Assembly: GCA_001972305.1 (NCBI GenBank)
Contig: BDDD01000976.1
Coordinates: forward strand, 302,848-366,847
DNA from: Cephalotus follicularis
Taxonomy: Eukaryota; Streptophyta; Magnoliopsida; Oxalidales; Cephalotaceae
Direction: 5' to 3'
Length of the DNA: 64,000 bases
Shown one piece after another: positions 46,746-59,429 of this stretch (position 1 is the first letter of the stretch; every line of letters begins with the position of its first letter). The notes beneath the pieces are model-generated. The model saw only the letters and a program-made list of their open reading frames with translations, ran no database searches and had not been told where the DNA came from. The position numbers and the translations under genes were made by a program.

Positions 46746-48201
46746 TGTTTTTAAGCAGTTGGAATGTGCTGATTTTAACAGGACCCGTTCCCGTTCTACA
46801 AGGGACACGAGCTTTGCCGGGGAAGGCACACCTGTCAACAACCCTCCAAACCAACAAACCACCCGAGTAGACCAACCTAGACAATGCCAGGGGTCTCTTA
46901 CGCAAATGTACGATGAGGATTCCAGGGCTGAGGACGCGTAATACCACTAGGGATAAAGAACAAAGGCCTTAAAAGAAACTACCGAGGAACCCAAACGCTC
47001 CATTTCACTTAAGCCTGAGAAAACCCACACGTGATCACACTAAACCTCGAGGTCTTCAAAGATGCCCGAGGAACCAAGCACAACGTTCCTCACCTTGGCA
47101 AACAACTCCTCACACGCTCAGGCTTCAACGCGAACTATAGGCCCGAGGAACCTAAGTGCGTCAAAATGCCCGAGGACTTGCCAAAAGGCCGGGGACACAC
47201 CCAAAGTCCGAGGATCCTCGAACATCCAAGGACACACGAACATCCGAGGACTCACTAACGTCCAAAAACACAGGTGGCAACAAGATCCACCCTCGCATCC
47301 GAAAACAGCCATTAACCTAGTGGTCTGGCATCTACTTCCCTAGGATCAAGAATATGCCCGGACAACGATCGAGATGGTTTGACTGCCTACCGAGGAAGCC
47401 CGCCGCGCACCAAGGCCTAACCTAAGGTCGATCCAACACCCGACCACAAACCCCAACATCCACACTCACCTTTACCTCGGCTCAGGAGCTCGGAACTAAG
47501 GTCTACGCAACCTAGAACCTCAACAATACCACCAAGGATATAAAGGCCGAGAAGAAACATATCATTCCATAAATCATAAAAATGATCATACCTCAATATC
47601 CATTGAGATTAATACATAACTTGTTCACTAAAAATACAATCTAAGCCCAAAATGAATGTTCCTAATGCATGAAGGAAGGGCTAGCCGAGAAGGCTAGGGG
47701 AAACGCATGCTCCGTGGTCTACCTCGCCAAAATCCTTATAGTGGTCCGACGAGAAGAACTTCACCTGTTCCTCAACTGCAAATCCAACCTAGGAGGGGGT
47801 TAGTCCAAAGACTAGGGAGAGGGGAAATAAAGCATTCCCTAGGCGCCAGACGAACATTAGATTCCGCGCAAAAGTTTATGCCCAACTGGCCAACAAATAA
47901 CCACGGCTTAAACACCCGAGTATACTCAACAAAAGCCAAATAGACTACTTGGAGTATAATGTAGCGAAAGATATGTAAAATCAATAACGCTAAAAACAAC
48001 AATAATAATGCTGAAAATAAGAACAAGAGAGATAAAATAAAGCAAGGTGTCCAAACCAAATTTCCCGAGGACCCAGCAAAGGATCTTAGACTCCAGGGAT
48101 CAATTGATCAGACGAATACTGGTACCTGCCATGTTACCCAAACCACCTCAGCCATATCCAATACATCTGCTAGCACCGGATTTGACGGCTGCAATCTCAC
48201 A
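46746..48201 (-). repeat. Probable part of element 7 3' LTR (left of the LARD)
   Basis: About 1.45 kb of noncoding sequence with repeated CCGAGGA words (47080-47240) and a GGGGTTAGTCCAAAGACTAGG stretch (from 47797) resembling a segment of the other LTRs. It would join 59430-60883 if the LARD were absent. The outer boundary near 46745 is not defined by a clear terminus. Short open frames here are not convincing genes. Confidence 0.4.
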
Positions 48202-49200
48202 CAATCTGTGATGACCCGATCACGAACCCGAGCCGTTACAAGGATTTTGGATGACTTTAACCATATCCCATGGCACAAAATGGTCATATAAACTTTTCCT
48301 TCTCTTATATTCTCCTTCATTTTTTTTTCTCCAGCACAGCACGAGAGCAGAGGACTGGACGTCCACCTGCGCCTCGCCTACCCGCTGCAGCAGACTGGCG
48401 CCACGCGCCAAGGTCTTGCCTATCTTCTGTCTCCACGGCAGAGGACCAGAACTACTACAACTTGGACATACCATCATGCATTCACACATACAAGATAAAA
48501 TAAAGAGAAGAATGAGACAGTCATTTTTATAGTGGTTCGGCACAGAATATGCCTACGTCCACTTCCTCAATCATCCATGAGGTTCCACTAGTATGAAGTT
48601 CATTACAAACAGGGTTACATAGCTTAGCAAATACTAAGAATGAAAGGATAACTACACCGGCCATACATGGCAGAGAAGCTGCACCAGACTTCATTCGCTC
48701 AAGGGAGCTATGCCAACCAGAAGCCACTGCTCAGCAAGACCCGAGGAGAGCACCCCAAGGATGTATTATAGACAGGAGCAGGGGACTTCAACGAGAGGAG
48801 AGCCCCAACTCACCGTTTCATTCAATCCTCAACACTGTCTTCCAAAACGCCAACACGCACCGTATTACTTAAACCTAAGGAGAGCACCCACGTGTTCTAC
48901 ATGTGATAACTTAACATTGTCTTCCAAGACACCAACACGCACTGTGTCACTTAGACCCGAGGAGAGCACCCTCATGTTCTGCACGTGATCACTTAACACC
49001 TTGGTCTAAGGCCAGGGGAAACACATCCTCCATAGACCTTCTCCTCTGGACCCTTGATGACAACATCTGCAATATACCAGACGAAGACCTCTGCAATATG
49101 TCAGACGATGACCTCTGCGACATGTCAGACCATAACACCAAACCATAAGTACTGCAAGGTACTGGACTACAAGCTAGACCATAACCTCTGCAAGGTGCCG

Positions 49201-49357
49201 GACAACAAGTCAGACCACAAGCACTGCCTGCCCAGACAACAAGCCAGACCACAAGCACTGCCTGCCCAACCAACAAGCCAGACCACAAGCACTGCCTGCC
49301 CAGACAACAAGCCAGACCACAAGCACTGCCTGCCCAGACAACAAGCCAGACCACAAT
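49201..49357. repeat. 34-bp tandem repeat in LARD LTR
   Basis: Units starting GACAACAAGCCAGACCACAA begin at 49201, 49235, 49269, 49303 and 49337. The right LTR has fewer units and they are interrupted by solo LTR X2. Confidence 0.92.
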
Positions 49358-49677
49358 GCCAGGGGAACTACAACGGCAGACCACAACAGATCAAAATCAC
49401 TTTAAGGCACCAGACAACAAGCTCCTCAAGTACCAGGTCAGAAGTACTACAAAGTACCAAACAACAAACTCTGCAAGTACAAGGCCACAAGCACTACAAA
49501 GTACCAGGCAACAAGCTCCATAAGTACCAGACCACCCACGGAACAGCCCATCCACGGATATCAACCATCCACAGATACCAACCAGCTCCCGGCACCAGAC
49601 CAGGTAGCCCGAGGAGATTCACGCCCGAGAAGGCATCTTCAACAAAACACCAGAGAAGCCACTTCGCTCAGTCAACG

Positions 49678-49825
49678 CCCAAGGAGACCACTACACAAGC
49701 GATGCCTAGGGAGACCACCACACAAGCAAATGACCGGGGAGACAACCACACCAGCAATGCCCGGGGAGACCACCACAACCGCAATGCCCGGGGAGACTAC
49801 CACAACAGCAATGCCCGGGGTCAAC
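49678..49825. repeat. 27-bp tandem repeat in LARD LTR
   Basis: Units around GCAATGCCCGGGGAGACCAC repeat every 27 bp about five times (CCGGGG cores near 49734, 49761, 49788 and 49815). The counterpart at 57570-57715 in the right LTR has the same period. Confidence 0.9.
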
Positions 49826-51526
49826 ACAAGGCCCGTGCACAAGGAAACGACAACGTTTAACATAAGCAATGTCTGGGATCAACACAAGGCCAGGGGACAA
49901 ATGCCAAGCATGGAAAAACTACCCGAGGTCCCACCAACACTCAACTTACACTAAGGAGAAGAAATCTCACCCAGCCCAGTACCCAAGGGATCCACCAGGG
50001 CTCACCCGACAAAACATCTTAAGGGACCAACCTGGTCCGAGATCGGGAGGACGACCAAAACTAAGGAAAACTCCTTACTCTCACACTTCCATAGCTGGAA
50101 CCACCTCAGTAAGCACAAATAACAACTCCGTTCAAGATCCATCAACATGGTCATGGGCTACATGACTTTACACATCCCTTATATACGCATATAGATACCC
50201 ACTTCCAGAACACCGCATGAACATCGGTAGAAGGGCTACGCGAGCACTCCGTCCCCGGTAATCACACGTTGGCGCACCTCACTACATGAACATCGATCGA
50301 GGGGCTACGCAAGCCCACCCCTGTCGGCAATCACAACACTAAACCATATGAACATCAATTGAGGAGCTACCTCGCCAGCATTCAAGTAGCGTTAGTTTTG
50401 TCCAAGGGGCCCGCGAATCACCGCTCAGGCACTACCAAGCAGACACTTCAACTGGTAAAAGCTCAAGAAGATGCTTGACATGCACTGCTCACCAAGGGAC
50501 GCCTGACGTGGACTACTCTGCAAGGAAAGCTTAAAATGTACTGCTCAGCAGGGGATGTACATCAAACAGACTCCTCTGCCAGGACGCACATCACACTAAC
50601 TCCCTGACAAGAACACGCATCTTACATGGCCATAACAGCTGTATTTCGTCACATAAGATCTAAGGAACCTAGTCTACCCAGAATCTAAATGCTAAACACA
50701 AACTCACAAAACATCTCAACACAAAATGGTTAAGTTAGTATAACCATAAATGAAACCACAGTAAAAAGTTACATACCTAGGTCTCTCAAGACCAGCTCCT
50801 GCAATGCTTACTAGTTCCTTGGAACTCCGAATCCACCATACCACTGGATTCTTCATATTCCCAGAACTCAAAAAGCCCACCTAGAGCATCGGATCTACCA
50901 GCGGATCCACGTTTCGCCATCTCAGATGTCAAACACACCAGGGATATCAACTCACTGCTTAGTGTACTGAGGAACTCCGAATCCACCATACCACTCTCGG
51001 GTAAGGATATCAAAGACCTGTGAGAATCACCTTCAATGACTGCTAAACAAATGGAGAAGAAGAGAAACAAGACTTGTAGAGGAAATGATCAGTCACGCCA
51101 TAAGTAAGGATCCAACGAAGAGGAAGCTTGAACCTCACAGGGAGTATTCACAACTCACCCAGACAGAGTTCACTAGGCGTCTTCCTTTTCTTCCTTCTTC
51201 TTCTTCCTACCTACTTCTCACAGACTTCTTACTCTTTCAACTTCTCACTGACTTCTTCTCTTTTGCCCAAGGCACCAGATTATATCACTTCACACACTCT
51301 CCCTGACACACGCCTTGTCACATTGGGAACCGTTAGCTTCTATTGTAAGCTTCTCTTATGGGGTTAGTCAAAATAAACGACTCTTCCCAATAACGCCACT
51401 TTTGGGCCTTAATATTGCAAAAGAGAGAACTTCCAAAAGGCTCAAAGAAAATAATAGAACCCAAACCAGGCCTTAACCAGCACATGACAAAGACAATCTT
51501 CTGCAAAACCGTACCTAGGTATTACA

Positions 51527-51540
51527 ATCCTCCCCCCGCT
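51527..51540 (-). promoter_or_regulatory. Polypurine tract, LARD Y
   Basis: Minus strand AGCGGGGGGAGGAT abuts the 3' LTR at 51526. Confidence 0.88.
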
Positions 51541-53683
51541 ACACGGTAAAACTTTCACAATGCCTAACGAACCCACCTAAGCAAGGACTCTAAAGTTCGT
51601 AGTCTGAGGACTGCTCAAAGTCCAGAGATGCTATCCAACATAAGTCCGAGAAAAACCCATCCAAGGAAATAGCTCAGCAAGATATTCATCTTCAGAGAAA
51701 AATAAGGCTGCCCAGGAAAATCACAATATCAGGGGATCAGAGGATGCTTAAGACCACGGGAACCACTTCGGCAATAGATGAGTTTCACTATAGTCATAAC
51801 CACAGCAATCCTCCGTAACATATTGATACCAGAAATAAGATACAACCTGCTAGAGCAACCATCAGCAATGATAAAAGAGCTGCTCTAGAAGTCCATAGAC
51901 CATAGGAGATCAGCTAGAAAATTCATCAGCAACATATATGAATAAATACCACTGCCCAACCAAAAAGATAATCGATCATAATATATGCTGTGCCAACATC
52001 AGGTCAGCAAGATAACAAGATAAACCAGAATGACCATCGATCATAATATATGATGTGCCAGCATCACGTCAGCAAGATAACAAGATAAGCCGGAAACACG
52101 TCGGCCATGTCTTGAGATCCTCAAGCAAGGCGGAGCCATATTCCCAATACCTGCAAAACAACACATAAAACCAAAACCTTGGCCAAACCGGCCATACGAG
52201 CATCTGCCACCGAAAATCTATCAGCTCATCTCAAACAGCGTGGACATCGGGTCGGAGGAAAAATCATGGCTATAGGTGTGCACCAGTCCCTAATCATGTC
52301 AACACATGGATACCATGACTCGGTCTCCAACAGAGGTTCTTCGGCTCGCAAGCACGATCCTTCCCCTTGAGGATTCATGACCGCTCCACAGGGGTTCCCG
52401 GCTGATCAGACACGGACCTCCCCCTGAGAGTTAAAGCAGATCACCAGCGTTAATGAAGGGCCAGCACCGCAGTGCCCGCAACCCCCGCATTAGCATAGTG
52501 TAGGAGAACATCGATCGAGGGGCCTGGGTATCACCGCCAGAGCTCCGCCCTCGTCGGCAATCACCTAGCTCAACTGGCAACTTCCATCGGAGGTCCTCGG
52601 CTCACAAGCACGACTCATCCCTGAGGGGCAATGCACAAAAGATGAACATCGACTAAGGGGTCTGTAGGCAACACCCTCGTTGGCAATCATGATGAAGACA
52701 TCGACTGAAAGGTCGGCGAATCACCGCTCAACCCCTCCCTGGTCGGAAACCCCATGTCCAAGAACTTAGCATGGTCTAACCAAAGAAGTTAGTGGATTTC
52801 CCTACCGCTCCCACACATCATTCCATCATAGACCAATGAAATGAGTAGATCCGGGTATGGAACCCAGGCACAGTGCGCACCCAATAACTCATCATAGACA
52901 ATGGCACTGCTGAATGGAAAGGGGATCGAACGCACACTCCTCCTCGACCATGAGAGCCTCGCAAATCAGCATCCAGCATCCATAACCATAGCATGAACAT
53001 CGAGAGAAGGGCTATTCCAGCACACCTTCACCAGCAATCATGCAGCATCGTGAACATCGAGAGAAGGGCTATTCCAGTACACCTTCACCGGCAATCACAT
53101 GCAAGGGCAGCCCACAAGGTCTGTTGGCAAGAGTAGCGGATCCTGCGTGTCTGCACTCAACGCAACAATTCGTTATAGACCGACGAAATGTGCAGATCTG
53201 GGTATGGAACCCAGGGGCAGTACCACTTAACAATCACATCATAGACCAATGCACTGTTATATGGCCATCAGATCGAACGTAAACTTAGCCTCACCCAGGG
53301 GGCGCAAACTTCCACATAGCATAGAACATGTCACCACACATTCTCAGCACATGCGTTAGTTTTTAGAGAACAAGTGATAGAAATAAAAAAATCACATAAG
53401 GAAAAGGAGTTTTTCCACTTACTGATCCTCTGCAACCACTACCAGTTACTAGATTCTCAGCTTACCAGGTTCTTGACGCTCTGGATTACTTGCCATGCCC
53501 ATGTCTAGTGATAAAACCAACTAATGTCCTCCAAATATACCACCTGCCATACAAGAAATCGGAGAATCCCAACCTCAGTGTTGTCACATACTCCTCGTAC
53601 TCAGACGAAACACCAACTTCCCATCTTTACAGTTCCTTCCAACCTCAAAGAATTTCAGAACCACACGGATCACTAAACCGGTC

Positions 53684-53695
53684 TCTCTGATACCA
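53684..53695 (-). promoter_or_regulatory. Primer-binding site, LARD Y
   Basis: Minus strand TGGTATCAGAGA, five bases from the LTR end at 53701; complementary to initiator tRNA-Met. Confidence 0.9.
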
Positions 53696-53700
53696 AAATT

Positions 53701-56700
53701 TGTGACGACCCGATCCCGAACCCGAGCCGTTACAAGGATCTGGGATGACTTTAACCATAACCCATGGCACAAACTGGTCATATAAACTTTTCCTTCTCTC
53801 ATCTTCTCCTTCATATTTTTTTTTCTCCATCACAGCACGAGACCAGAGGACTGGACGTCCACCTGCGCCTCGGCTACCCGCTGCAGCGGACTGGTGCCAC
53901 GCACCAAGGTCTTGCCTATCCTCTGTCTCCACGACAGAGGACCAGAACTACTACAACTTGGACATAGCATCATGAATTCACACATACAAGATAAAAGAAA
54001 GAGAAGAATGAGACAGTGATTTTTATAGTGGTTCGGCACAGAATATGCCTACGTCCACTTCCTCAATTATCCATGAGGTTCCACTAGTATGAAGTTCATT
54101 ACATACAGGGTTACATAGCTTAGCAAATACTGAGAATGAAGGATAACCACACTGGCCATACATGGCAGAAAAGCCGCACCCGACTTCATTCATTCAAGGG
54201 AGCTATGCCAACTAGAAGCCACTACTCAGCAAGACCTGAGGAGAGCACCCCAAGGATGTATTATAGAAAGGAGCAGGGGACTTCAACGAGAGGAGAGCCC
54301 CAACTCACCGTTTCATTTAATCCTCAACACTGTCTTCCAAAATGCCCACACGCACCATCTTACTTAAACATGAGGAGAGCACCAATGTGTTCTACATGTG
54401 ATCACTTAACATTGTCTTCTAAGACACCAACACGCACCGTGCCGCTTAGACCCGAGGAAAGCACCCTCGTGTTCTGCATGTGATCACTTAACACCTTGGT
54501 CTAAGGCCAGGGGAAACACATCCTCCATAGAACTTCTCCTCTGGACCTTTGATCACCACCTCTGCAATATGCCAGTCAAAGACCTCTGCAATATGTCAGA
54601 CGACGACCTCTACAACATGTCAGACTACAACGCCAAACAATAAGTACTGCAAGGTACCGGACCACAAGCCAGACCACAACCTCTGCAAGGTGCAGAACAA
54701 CAAGCCAGACCACAAGCATTGCCTGTTGGAAAGGCTCTGAAGGCATTGATGTAATTTTTGCATGTAAGGGTTTAGGGTTCCATTTTAAAATTTCTGGGTT
54801 CTCAAAGTCTCCACACATTGAGACTTCCTTAAACCCTAGGTCCAAGATTACTTCAAAAATGCCAAGGATCACTAATGTAACTATCAATTGAACCATTATC
54901 ACATTCCAAGCAAGATTAGAGTTTGGGTTATGCTAGGGATTCATTAACCCTAGCTTCGGGTTCCCCAATTTTAGGGTTAACATTTGCACATCTAAACCAT
55001 ATCTCTATGGCCATAAAACCCAAACCTAAAGCACCCAAACCCTAAGGGTTTTTTAGGGTTCCAATCAAGGAACACAAGGGCTTGGTTAGGGCACAAAAAA
55101 CCCTAGCCAAATCCGAACCTAACATGCCCCAAAAAACAAACACGCAAAGAGAGAAAGTTTAGTTCCATTACCAAAAGTCTTTCACTCCTTCCTTCAAGTG
55201 TTGCCTCTGCACTTTGATCCAAGCTTTGCTCCTTCACCAAAGTTGATGTTCAAGCCCTTAGGATGAACATATATGGAAGCTAAAGTGTTTAACCTAATCT
55301 AGAGGTCATAAGATGTAAAGATAGAGTCAAAGTGAAACTATCTCCACCTATTATGACTATGGAGAGTAAGAGAAGGTTATTATGTTCTTCTTTTCTTCAA
55401 AGAGCACCAAGCTCTTGGTGTGACCAAGAATGGAGCACACACTCACGGCAAAGAAGGAGAAGAAAAGAGAAAGAGAGAACTTGCTATTCTTTTGTGAAAA
55501 ACCCGTTGGTTTCATTTTAAGGTTGGATGTGCTAAGCATTTGCTTATATGTGAAGTAAGAATACATTATCAAAATGAATTCTAACATGTGCTCATTAAAC
55601 ACATGACAAATGGCCAACCTTTAGAATCCTTTTCTTGGCCTCCAAGACGTCCCCCACATGCCTCATTATACCCCAAATTCGGCCAAATGCAAGGGAGAAA
55701 AGAAAAGTTAAAATGCATTACACAAATGCATATTTAAATCACCTTTGAATAGTAAAATATGGTAGGCTACTAATATTGTGCATTCTTGGAGCATTTAGCC
55801 GGCCATATATTGGGCAATTCCCATGCCCAATTTCGGCACAAAATGGGATATAAAATCCCATGCCCAATAAGCCTACAAGTATACAAACTCTCTCCACCAT
55901 TAGATGCATAAATGCACCTATCGGTTAGAACAAATTACCTTTTTCTCGGAACGAATCCATTATGGTGATACATGAAATGATTTCAGCAAATGGAGTGTTC
56001 ACTAGCAAAGTAACATCTCCCAGATGTTAGTCTCTCACCAAATGACTTGTGTCCCACACATGTTAACCTGTTCCATAATCAGGCAGGACCCGAAAGTCTG
56101 GATGAGTTCCGGTACCACGATATGCTTCCCAGAAATCCAATGATTCTGGTACTATCACCCTGATAGTCTTAAAACTATCCTATGGCCCTGGTGTGATCTC
56201 CAATCACTTCGGATTCGTGTACATGACGTCTATCGTCAGTTATCCAAATCATCTAGTACTTTATCATTGTCTTCGGCTTATGTGTCGCGTATCCCTCATC
56301 ACGCTTAGCTCCGATCGTAGCCTTGGGTTTGGATTACTGTCAACCCTAGGTAAATCCACGATAACTATAAATCCATGAACATATTAAGACTGTTGAGAGA
56401 CTCCCAATGAAACCAAATCTTAATCTCTCTAAGTGCCTGGCCAGGACCTCAAGTCTTAATCATCATAGATATTATAGAGCTGATCACCGTCAATACAGGT
56501 GTGATGATTCTCTATTGCAAGCCTGCCCATACATCTCAATGCAACTTCCACAAGACCCAGAGACAACCATTTTGCCAGCACGTGGCTAGTGCTGGGGAAG
56601 GCGGAAACCAAAGCCATGCAGCTGCTCAAGTCTAAGGATACACCGCGAGTCTTAAAGTACCCACTAATCACCTTTGAATAAACACTATAGAAACGATAGG

Positions 56701-59424
56701 AACCCTATTGACAAAGGTATTGACTATCCAAATAGGTATCCTATGTTGGGTCAGTTCCCATGCACCCGCATCAGCTTTAGGGTAAACCCAAATGGCAAAA
56801 AGATGATCCATCGTCCACTAAACCCGGGAGAAAGCATAATACGGCAAGTGTTTGCGGTTCATCAATTGCCCTTATGAGAGTGAACCTATGACTTGGAACA
56901 TTTGTCAGAAGGGAGTAAGGATTTCATTCTCCTAACCTCTCAGGCACGAGATCCAACCCTTTTTCGACAGGGCACTATATATGTATTCGGTTGACATGGT
57001 GATCAACCAATCCGATTCAACGGTTTGGGATAATACATATAGCAAGATGTCAATCTTTAATAAAATATGCATGTTGAACATGAATGGAATTCAGAATGTA
57101 CGATTAAAGTGTGTAACAAATGTTTCAAACATATGCTTGCATCCACCTTGTGGAATGCAGGGACATCCTAATCTAACACTGCCTACCCAGACAACATGCC
57201 AGACCACAAGCACTGCCTGCCCAGACAACAAGCCAGACCACAATGCCAGGGGAACCACAACGACAGACCACAACAGATCACAATCACTGTAAGGCACCAG
57301 ACAACAAGCTCCACAAGTACCAGTTCACAAGTACTACATAGTACCAAGAAACAAGATCAACAAGTACCGGGCCACAAGCACTACAAAATACCAGGCAACA
57401 AGCTCCGCAAGTACCAGACCACAAATGGAACAATAGCCCATACACGAATATCAACCATCCATAGATACCAACCAACTCCCAGCACCAGAACAGGTAGCCC
57501 GAAGAGATTCACGCCCGAGAAGGCATCTTCAACAAAACACCAGAGAAGCCACTTCGCTCAGTCAACGCCTGAGGAGACCACTACACAAGCGATGCCCGGG
57601 GAGACCACCACACAAGCAAATTCCCAGGGAGACAACCACACCAGCAATGCCCGGGGAGACCACAACAACAGCAATGCCCGGGGAGACTACCAAAACAGTA
57701 ATGCCCGGGTTCAACACATGGCCCATGCAAAAGGAAACGACAAAGTTTAACATAAGCAATGCCTGGGATCCACACAAGGCCCGGGGATAAAAGCCAAGCA
57801 TGGAACAACTACCCGAGGTCCCACCAACACTCAACTTACACTAAGGAGATGAAATCTCACCCCAGTCCAGTACCCAAGGGATCCACCAAGGCTCACCCTA
57901 CAAAACATCTTCAGGGACCGAGCTGGTTCGAGGTCGGGAGGATGGCCAAAACTAAGAAAACTCCTTACTCTCACACTTCCATAGCTGGAACCACCTCAGT
58001 AAGCACAAATAACAACTCCGTTGAAGATCCATCAACATGGTCATGGGCTACATGACTTTACACATCCCTCATATACGCATATAGATACCCATTTCCAGAG
58101 CACCGCATGAACATCGGTAGAATGGCTACGCGAGCACTCCTTCCCCCGCAATCACACGTTGGCGCACCTCACTACATGAACATCGATCGAGGGGCTACGT
58201 AAGCCCACCCCCATTGGCAATCACGAGCGAAACACTATACCATATGAACATCGATCGAGGAGCTACCTTGCCGGTAATCAAGTAGCGTTAGTTTCGTCCA
58301 AGGGGCCCACGAATCACCGCTTAGCCACTACCAAAGAGACACTTCAACTGGTAAAGGCTTAAGAAGATGCTCGACATGCACTGCTCACCAAGGGACGCCC
58401 GACGTGGACTACTCTGCAAGGAAAGCTTAACATGTACTGCTCAGCAGGGGATGTACATCAAACTGACTCCTCTGCCAGGACGCACATCTCACTAACTCCC
58501 TGACAAGAACACGCATCTTACATGGCCATAATAGATGTATTTCGTCACATAAGATCTGAGGAACCTTGTCTACCCATAATCTAAATGCTAAACACAAACT
58601 CACAAAACATGTCAACACAAAATGGTTAAGTTAGTATAACCATAAACGAAACCACAGTAAAACATCACATACCTGGGTCTCTCAAGACCACCTCCTCCAA
58701 CGCTTACTAGTTCCTTGGCACTCCGAATCCACCATACCACTGGATTCTTCATATTCCTAGAACTCGAACAGCCCACCTAGAACTTTGAATCTACCAGCGG
58801 ATCCACGTTTCTCCATCTCAGATGTCAAACACACCAGGGATACCAACTCACTACTCAGTGTACTGACGAACTCTGAATCCACCATACCGCTCTCGGGAAA
58901 GGATATCAAAGACCAGTGAGAATCACCTTCAACCATGTTTGCCTAGAGAAGAAATGGAGAAGAAGAGAAACAAGACTTATAGAGGAAATGCTCAGTCACG
59001 CTAGAAGAAAGGATCCAACGAAGGAGAAGCTTGAACCTCACAGGGAGTATTCACAACTCACCCAGACAGAGTTCACTAGGCGTCTTCCTTTTCTTCCTTC
59101 TTCTTCTTCCCACCTACTTCTCACAGACTTATTCTCTTTCTCTCACTAACTTCTTCTCTTTTGCCCAAGGCGCCAGATTATATCACTTCACACACTCTCC
59201 CTGACACACGTCTTGTCACATTGGGAACCGTTAGCTTCTCTTGTAAGCTTCACGTATGGGCTTAGTCAATATAAATGGCTCTTCCCAATAACGCCACTTT
59301 TGGTCCTTAATATTGCACAAGAGAGAACTTCCAAAAGGCTCAAAGAAAATAATAGAACCCAAAACAGGCCATAACCAGAAGATGACAAAGAGAATCTTAT
59401 GCAAAACCGTACCTGGGTATTACA
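53701..59424 (-). repeat. 5' LTR of LARD Y, interrupted by solo LTR X2
   Basis: Starts TGTGACGACCCGATCCCGAA and ends GGGTATTACA; equals the left LTR in order and content, with X2 inserted at 54724. Homologous blocks pair as 48207-49250 with 53701-54723 and 49230-51526 with 57179-59424. Confidence 0.92.
54724..57178 (-). repeat. Solo LTR X2 inside the LARD LTR
   Basis: 2455 bp. Minus strand starts TGTTAGATTAGGATGTCCC and ends CCTTTCCAACA. Flanks TTGCC (54719-54723) and CTGCC (57179-57183) form a 5-bp target duplication with one change. No PBS or PPT adjacent. The 5' part matches LTR X1 (for example GGAGTAAGGATTTCATTCTC near 56915 against 43005-43025 reversed). It lacks the X1 hairpin. Confidence 0.88.
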
Positions 59425-59429
59425 CAATC

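Larger units (their letters stand above)
48207..51526 (-). repeat. 3' LTR of LARD Y
   Basis: TGTGATGACCCGATCACGAA to GTATTACA, 3320 bp. It contains a 34-bp tandem repeat (49201-49357), a 27-bp tandem repeat (about 49678-49820) and three AACATCGA...GGCAATCA modules (50218-50350). Long open frames on both strands come from the low-complexity repeats. Confidence 0.93.
51527..53700 (-). other. Interior of LARD Y, noncoding
   Basis: No gag or pol motif in any frame; the longest open frames are about 80 codons and lack recognisable domains. It carries several AACATCGA...GGCAATCA modules (52508-53100), a repeated GGTATGGAACCCAGG word (52855, 53202) and a 65-bp imperfect duplication near 51970-52090. 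Confidence 0.85.
48207..59424 (-). mobile_element. Element Y: non-autonomous LARD-type LTR retrotransposon
   Basis: LTR pair 48207-51526 and 53701-59424 (the latter enlarged by solo LTR X2) around a 2174-bp interior without coding capacity. PBS lies at the right of the interior and PPT at the left, so the element is on the minus strand. Target duplication CAATC is perfect (48202-48206 and 59425-59429). Excluding X2, the right LTR is about 3.26 kb against 3.32 kb for the left. Mobility would need proteins from an autonomous partner, which I cannot identify here; the tRNA-Met PBS and TG...CA ends fit a gypsy partner. Confidence 0.93.

Noticed and set aside
46726..46947. Overlapping open frames of 60-73 codons on both strands
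   Set aside because: Short, no domain, at a probable element junction; insufficient support for a gene.
49054..49860. Long plus-strand open frame (268 codons) rich in Gln/Thr/Pro, with a counterpart at 57196-57750
   Set aside because: It lies in an LTR and is produced by 34-bp and 27-bp tandem repeats; several other frames in both strands are open too. No domain.
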